Below are positions 61,087 through 64,000 of a stretch of 64,000 nt of DNA, one piece after another. The position numbers and the translations under genes are program-made. This DNA is from Nakamurella deserti (GTDB lineage Bacteria; Actinomycetota; Actinomycetes; Mycobacteriales; Nakamurellaceae): positions 248,001 through 312,000 of the forward strand of contig NZ_QCXS01000004.1 in NCBI RefSeq assembly GCF_003260015.1, in the 5' to 3' direction. Each line of letters begins with the position of its first letter. The stretch's first letter is position 1. Below the pieces are notes generated by a model. It had not been told where the DNA came from and did no database searches. It was given only the letters and a program-made list of their open reading frames with translations.

Positions 61087-61243
61087 TCCGGCACTCGGGT
61101 GGGCTTCTCGGTTCCACCCGCGCAGGTGGCCAGGGCACCTGTCCCGCGGTCGCCGGCCGCTGCGACCCTGGTCGGTGGCCGGAAGCGATGCCGATCACCA
61201 CCGCAGGTCGCGTGCAGGTTCGCCTGGTTCGAAAGGGTGTCCG

Positions 61244-61969
61244 TTGACGGAGGTTCCCCGGTTCCTGTCGGTCTTTCAGCAGCTGAAGTCGGTCGTCGAC
61301 GACGGGCCGTGGTCGATGGCGACGCGGGCGGCAGTGGCCGTCGTCGAAGTGCTCCCGGCCGTCGAAGGCGCAGTCGTGTGTTTCTCCCAGGCCGAAGGCA
61401 TGCGGGTACCGGTCGGGGTCAGTGACAACCACGCATTGTTGGCTGAGCAGCTCGAGTACACCGTGGGAGAAGGCCCTGGGCACGAGGCGTTGCGCCGGCG
61501 GCGCCAGGTGGTGGCCGGGGCGGACTTCGCGCACCGGTGGCCCGTGTTCAACGATGTCCTGTTGTACGGAACCGGGTACCGGGCCGTCCGCGCCCTGCCG
61601 CTACCCCACGAGGCGGCCGTGGATCAACGAGGCGTGCTGCTGCTGATGTACGGGACCGCCCGAGAGGCGGACCGACTCACCGAGAACCAGCGTCTGGACC
61701 TGGCCCAGTTGGCACTGCTGATCGGTCAGGCGTTGATGGTCATCCCAGATCCGTTCACCGCCCCGTCCGGCTGCGACGCCGGCGCCGACCGCGTCGCTAG
61801 GCGGGCTGCGGTGGCGCAGGCGGTCGGCATGATCATGGCGGCGCACCACCTGTCGATGCCCGACGCGTTCGCGGTGCTGCGTGGTTATGCCTACGCCCGG
61901 ACCGAACTCGTCGACGACGCGGCCACGAACATCGTCACCCACCGCGTCCCCGTCCACATTCTGGCGTGA
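61244..61969 (+). CDS. GAF-ANTAR regulator
   Basis: A 241-residue protein with an N-terminal GAF sensor domain (about 15-165, including EQLEYTVGEGPGHEALRR) and a C-terminal ANTAR domain (about 180-235; AQAVGMIMAAHHLSMPDAFAVLRGYA). ANTAR proteins bind paired hairpins in nascent RNA and prevent termination. The TTG start at 61244 is preferred because AAAGGG lies 7 bp upstream. Paralogous to the next gene; no target hairpin pair was located by eye. Confidence 0.85.
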   Translation: MTEVPRFLSVFQQLKSVVDDGPWSMATRAAVAVVEVLPAVEGAVVCFSQAEGMRVPVGVSDNHALLAEQLEYTVGEGPGHEALRRRRQVVAGADFAHRWPVFNDVLLYGTGYRAVRALPLPHEAAVDQRGVLLLMYGTAREADRLTENQRLDLAQLALLIGQALMVIPDPFTAPSGCDAGADRVARRAAVAQAVGMIMAAHHLSMPDAFAVLRGYAYARTELVDDAATNIVTHRVPVHILA

Positions 61970-62450
61970 TGGTCCAGAACGGCCGTTGACGCTGAGCCCG
62001 GGGGCCCGGAGTGGCACGGACGGACACCGCCCGGCCCGGGGTCACCTCCGCTCGGAGAAGCGGTCGCGACGGACAGGTGGGGCCGTGCCGGACTTCGGAC
62101 GGTTCGAGGAACACCACGAACGCCGCGGTGACCGCGCCCGGGCGAGGATGATCACCCGGAGGGGCGCGCGCCGTTCCGCGGTGCCAGGCAGCGGTTTCTG
62201 CGCGCTCTCCAGCGGCAGAGTGTCCTGTGCTGCCCGCCGGCGTCGGCGGCCGGTGGCCTGGATGCCGACACTGCCGAGCCGGCCGTCGCAGGCCCGGACC
62301 GCCCGTTCACCGCCGGACCGTAAGGGGCGGCTGGACACGGGCTGGGCGTTCTGCGGGCATAGTCGGGTGTGCGGGATGGTCGGTCGGACCACGGCGCCGG
62401 TCCCGGCGACAGCGACGGAGCTGGCGGACGTGCGAGGTCCTGGAGGTTCG
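61970..62450. other. Intergenic leader of the second GAF-ANTAR gene
   Basis: About 480 bp with no supported gene. As an ANTAR protein gene follows, this leader is a candidate for RNA-level self-control, but no paired hairpin was confirmed by eye. Confidence 0.4.
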
Positions 62451-63182
62451 ATGTCGATGGCACGAAGGTTCTCGGCTGCGCTGCGGACGATGCGCACCGC
62501 GGATGGCACGCCGCCGACGGGGGTCGCCGAGGTGGCGGCTGCCGCCGTCAACGCCATTCCGGGTGTGCTCGGCGCCGTGATCTGCGTCCACGGCGACCGT
62601 GACGCTCCGAATTCGCGTCTGGCCGTCAGCGTCAGCGATGCCCAGGCACTGCTGGTGGAGCAGCTGGAGTACACGGCGGGAGCCGGACCGGGCCTGTACG
62701 CGGCGCACACCGGCTGCGTCGTCCGCGCCGGCGTCGACCTGGAACGACAGTGGCCGGCGTTCAGCGACACCGTGTTCGCGCGTACCGACGTCCGGGCCGT
62801 CTACGCCGCGCCGTTGTCCGACGGGCACCAGTTCCTGCACGCGGCGCTGGTGCTGTACTTCCGCGACGCACCGTCCATCGACGCTCTGGACGAGACCGAA
62901 CTCCGTGACGTGACCGCGGCGGTCGCTGACGCCGTCGTCGACGCCACCCCCGCGATCGCCTCCCTGGCCGACACCGTGCCGGCCGACACGCCATCGTCGG
63001 ATCCGCTCCGAGAACGACTCGCCGTCAACGTCGCGGTCGGCATGGTCATGGCGACCTTGAACGTCGTGGCGTCGGACGCACTCGCTGTGCTGCGCGGGTT
63101 CGCCTGGTCTCATCAGACCGTCCTGGAACCTGTCGCCGCCGACATGATCTCCGGCGAGCTGCCGGTGACATCGGTTGCCTGA
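62451..63182 (+). CDS. GAF-ANTAR regulator (paralog)
   Basis: A 243-residue GAF-ANTAR protein. The GAF domain carries EQLEYTAGAGPGLYAAH, nearly the same as the first paralog; the ANTAR domain reads AVGMVMATLNVVASDALAVLRGFAW with fewer aromatic residues. GGAGG lies 5 bp before ATG 62451. The pair probably arose by duplication and may have different RNA targets. Confidence 0.85.
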   Translation: MSMARRFSAALRTMRTADGTPPTGVAEVAAAAVNAIPGVLGAVICVHGDRDAPNSRLAVSVSDAQALLVEQLEYTAGAGPGLYAAHTGCVVRAGVDLERQWPAFSDTVFARTDVRAVYAAPLSDGHQFLHAALVLYFRDAPSIDALDETELRDVTAAVADAVVDATPAIASLADTVPADTPSSDPLRERLAVNVAVGMVMATLNVVASDALAVLRGFAWSHQTVLEPVAADMISGELPVTSVA

Positions 63183-63397
63183 TCGGGTCGCTCCTGATGG
63201 CCAGTCACTTCGCCTCGATCGCCCAGCCTTCAGGGTGGCGTGTCGGACGGCTGACCTGTCGGGGGCCGGTTCGGCTGCGCTACCGGCGCACCTCGTCGAG
63301 TCGTACCGGCTGGAATCGGCTCGGGGGGTGGTCGGCCTCACCGTCGGTCGACTGTGAACCGTGACCGATCTGCGCCGCCCGAGCTAGGGACGAGTGG
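63183..63397. other. Short intergenic region
   Basis: About 215 bp; no gene or clear hairpin recognised. Confidence 0.4.
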
Positions 63398-63823
63398 TCA
63401 CGGGTGCAGGGTGGGCCGGTGCATCAGTTTCTGGATGTCACCGTCGAACGTGCGGCTCGCGAGGAGCTGCGGGTCGAGACCGGTGACGCCGTCGATGATG
63501 TGGACCGGCCGGTGCGTCCGGTGAGCATCGGGAAGACGGTCAGCCCGATCCGGTCGACCACTCCGGCGGCCATCAGCGACCGGTTCATCGCCACGCTGTC
63601 GCGGGATGCCGGAGCAGGTCGGATTGCTGCTGCAGGCGGGCGGCGAGGTCAACGGCGTCGCCGGCCACTACGACGCCGGGCCGGCCGAATGGGCCGCCGA
63701 GGGTACCGGACAGCACTGTCGTCGGGTGGCGGCGCATCTTCGTGGGCCAGGTGTCGCCGTCGTCGGTGCTGTCGGCCCAGAACTTCGAAAAGAGCCGACC
63801 GGTGTCGGCGCCGAGGATGGTCC
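63398..63823 (-). pseudogene. Frameshifted RibD-C/DHFR-like pseudogene
   Basis: Three consecutive minus-strand segments in three different frames together give the C-terminal two-thirds of a RibD-C/DHFR-like protein: about 63605-63823 (ILGADTGRLFSKFWADS ... HPTTVLSGTL), about 63509-63602 (VAMNRSLMAAGVVDRIGLTV) and 63398-63508 (LLASRTFDGDIQKLMHRP). Intact relatives run these motifs in one frame, and the intact copy near 5.3 kb has the same fold. Two frameshifts therefore seem to have inactivated it. The N-terminus is degraded or lies toward the window end. Sequencing error cannot be excluded. Confidence 0.65.
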
Positions 63824-64000
63824 GCTGATGTGCGCTGCACCGGACGGCGCGGTGCTCGGGGAACTCCGAGCCCTGCTTACCCAGGAGCCATCCCCGTCAC
63901 CCGTGTAGGACCCGTACCCGTCCAGACTGGGAACACATCGAAGGAGTGGGACGCAGTCGTGGGCTCCTCCCCGGGGGCCGCCGTCGATCCGGCTCTGATC
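63824..64000. other. Window end, no gene assigned
   Basis: Probably the decayed 5' part of the RibD-C-like pseudogene and its upstream region. GGAGTGGG before GTG at 63960 on the plus strand could be the start of a gene that continues beyond the window. Confidence 0.3.

Noticed and set aside
63606-63908. 100-codon plus-strand frame as a gene
   Set aside because: It lies opposite the RibD-C pseudogene, whose three segments match a known fold; the plus frame matches nothing.

Overview
The window is a gene-dense stretch of very GC-rich DNA with GTG and TTG starts and many 1-4 bp gene overlaps. GAF-ANTAR regulators, F420-type luciferase-like oxidoreductases, Tat lipoproteins and an LpqC-like esterase point to a high-GC actinobacterium; genus cannot be fixed from the sequence alone. 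No rRNA, tRNA, CRISPR array, phage or insertion sequence was seen.

Layout. 1-3.2 kb: a kinase / PP2C phosphatase / von Willebrand A triad of the TerY-P type, cut by the window edge. 3.2-9.2 kb: scattered genes (glutaminase, RibD-C reductase, RsbQ-like hydrolase, TetR plus hydrolase) and two minisatellites. 9.7-12.4 kb: a PAS-GGDEF-EAL protein. 12.4-29.9 kb: a large catabolic region. It combines Amadori-product genes (frlB, frlD, a polar amino-acid ABC transporter, an ornithine-cyclodeaminase-family enzyme, a LacI regulator) with a lysine lower pathway: a DAO-family oxidase, an ALDH7/AmaB dehydrogenase, an HglS-type 2-oxoadipate decarboxylase, a D-2-hydroxyglutarate-dehydrogenase-like FAD/FeS protein and an amino-acid dehydrogenase, with two LysR regulators. 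A near-identical 14-bp LacI-like palindrome lies before frlB and again in the divergent region before the oxidase, suggesting one regulon that turns glycated lysine into glucose 6-phosphate and 2-oxoglutarate.

29.9-41.5 kb: a bacterial SABATH methyltransferase, then a second amino-acid ABC transporter with an aminotransferase, an HpcH aldolase, three luciferase-like oxidoreductases, two SDRs and an Lrp regulator (substrate unknown). 41.6-50.1 kb: a Nit1C/MSMEG_0565-0572 cluster (flavoprotein, small nitrogen-starvation proteins, nitrilase, GNAT-AIR-synthase fusion, radical SAM protein, amidohydrolase, glycosyltransferase), linked in the literature to cyanide assimilation. It carries a second nitrilase whose catalytic Glu and Cys are both Asp. 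50.4-57.9 kb: an exported redox/copper and nitrogen block (beta-propeller Tat lipoprotein, Rieske protein, DUF305, CopC-CopD fusion, YcnI, NarK-type transporter, DUF2231). 57.9-64 kb: an LpqC-like esterase, a small protein built from two 41-residue Cys/His repeats, a tiny secreted protein, two GAF-ANTAR proteins and a frameshifted RibD-C pseudogene.
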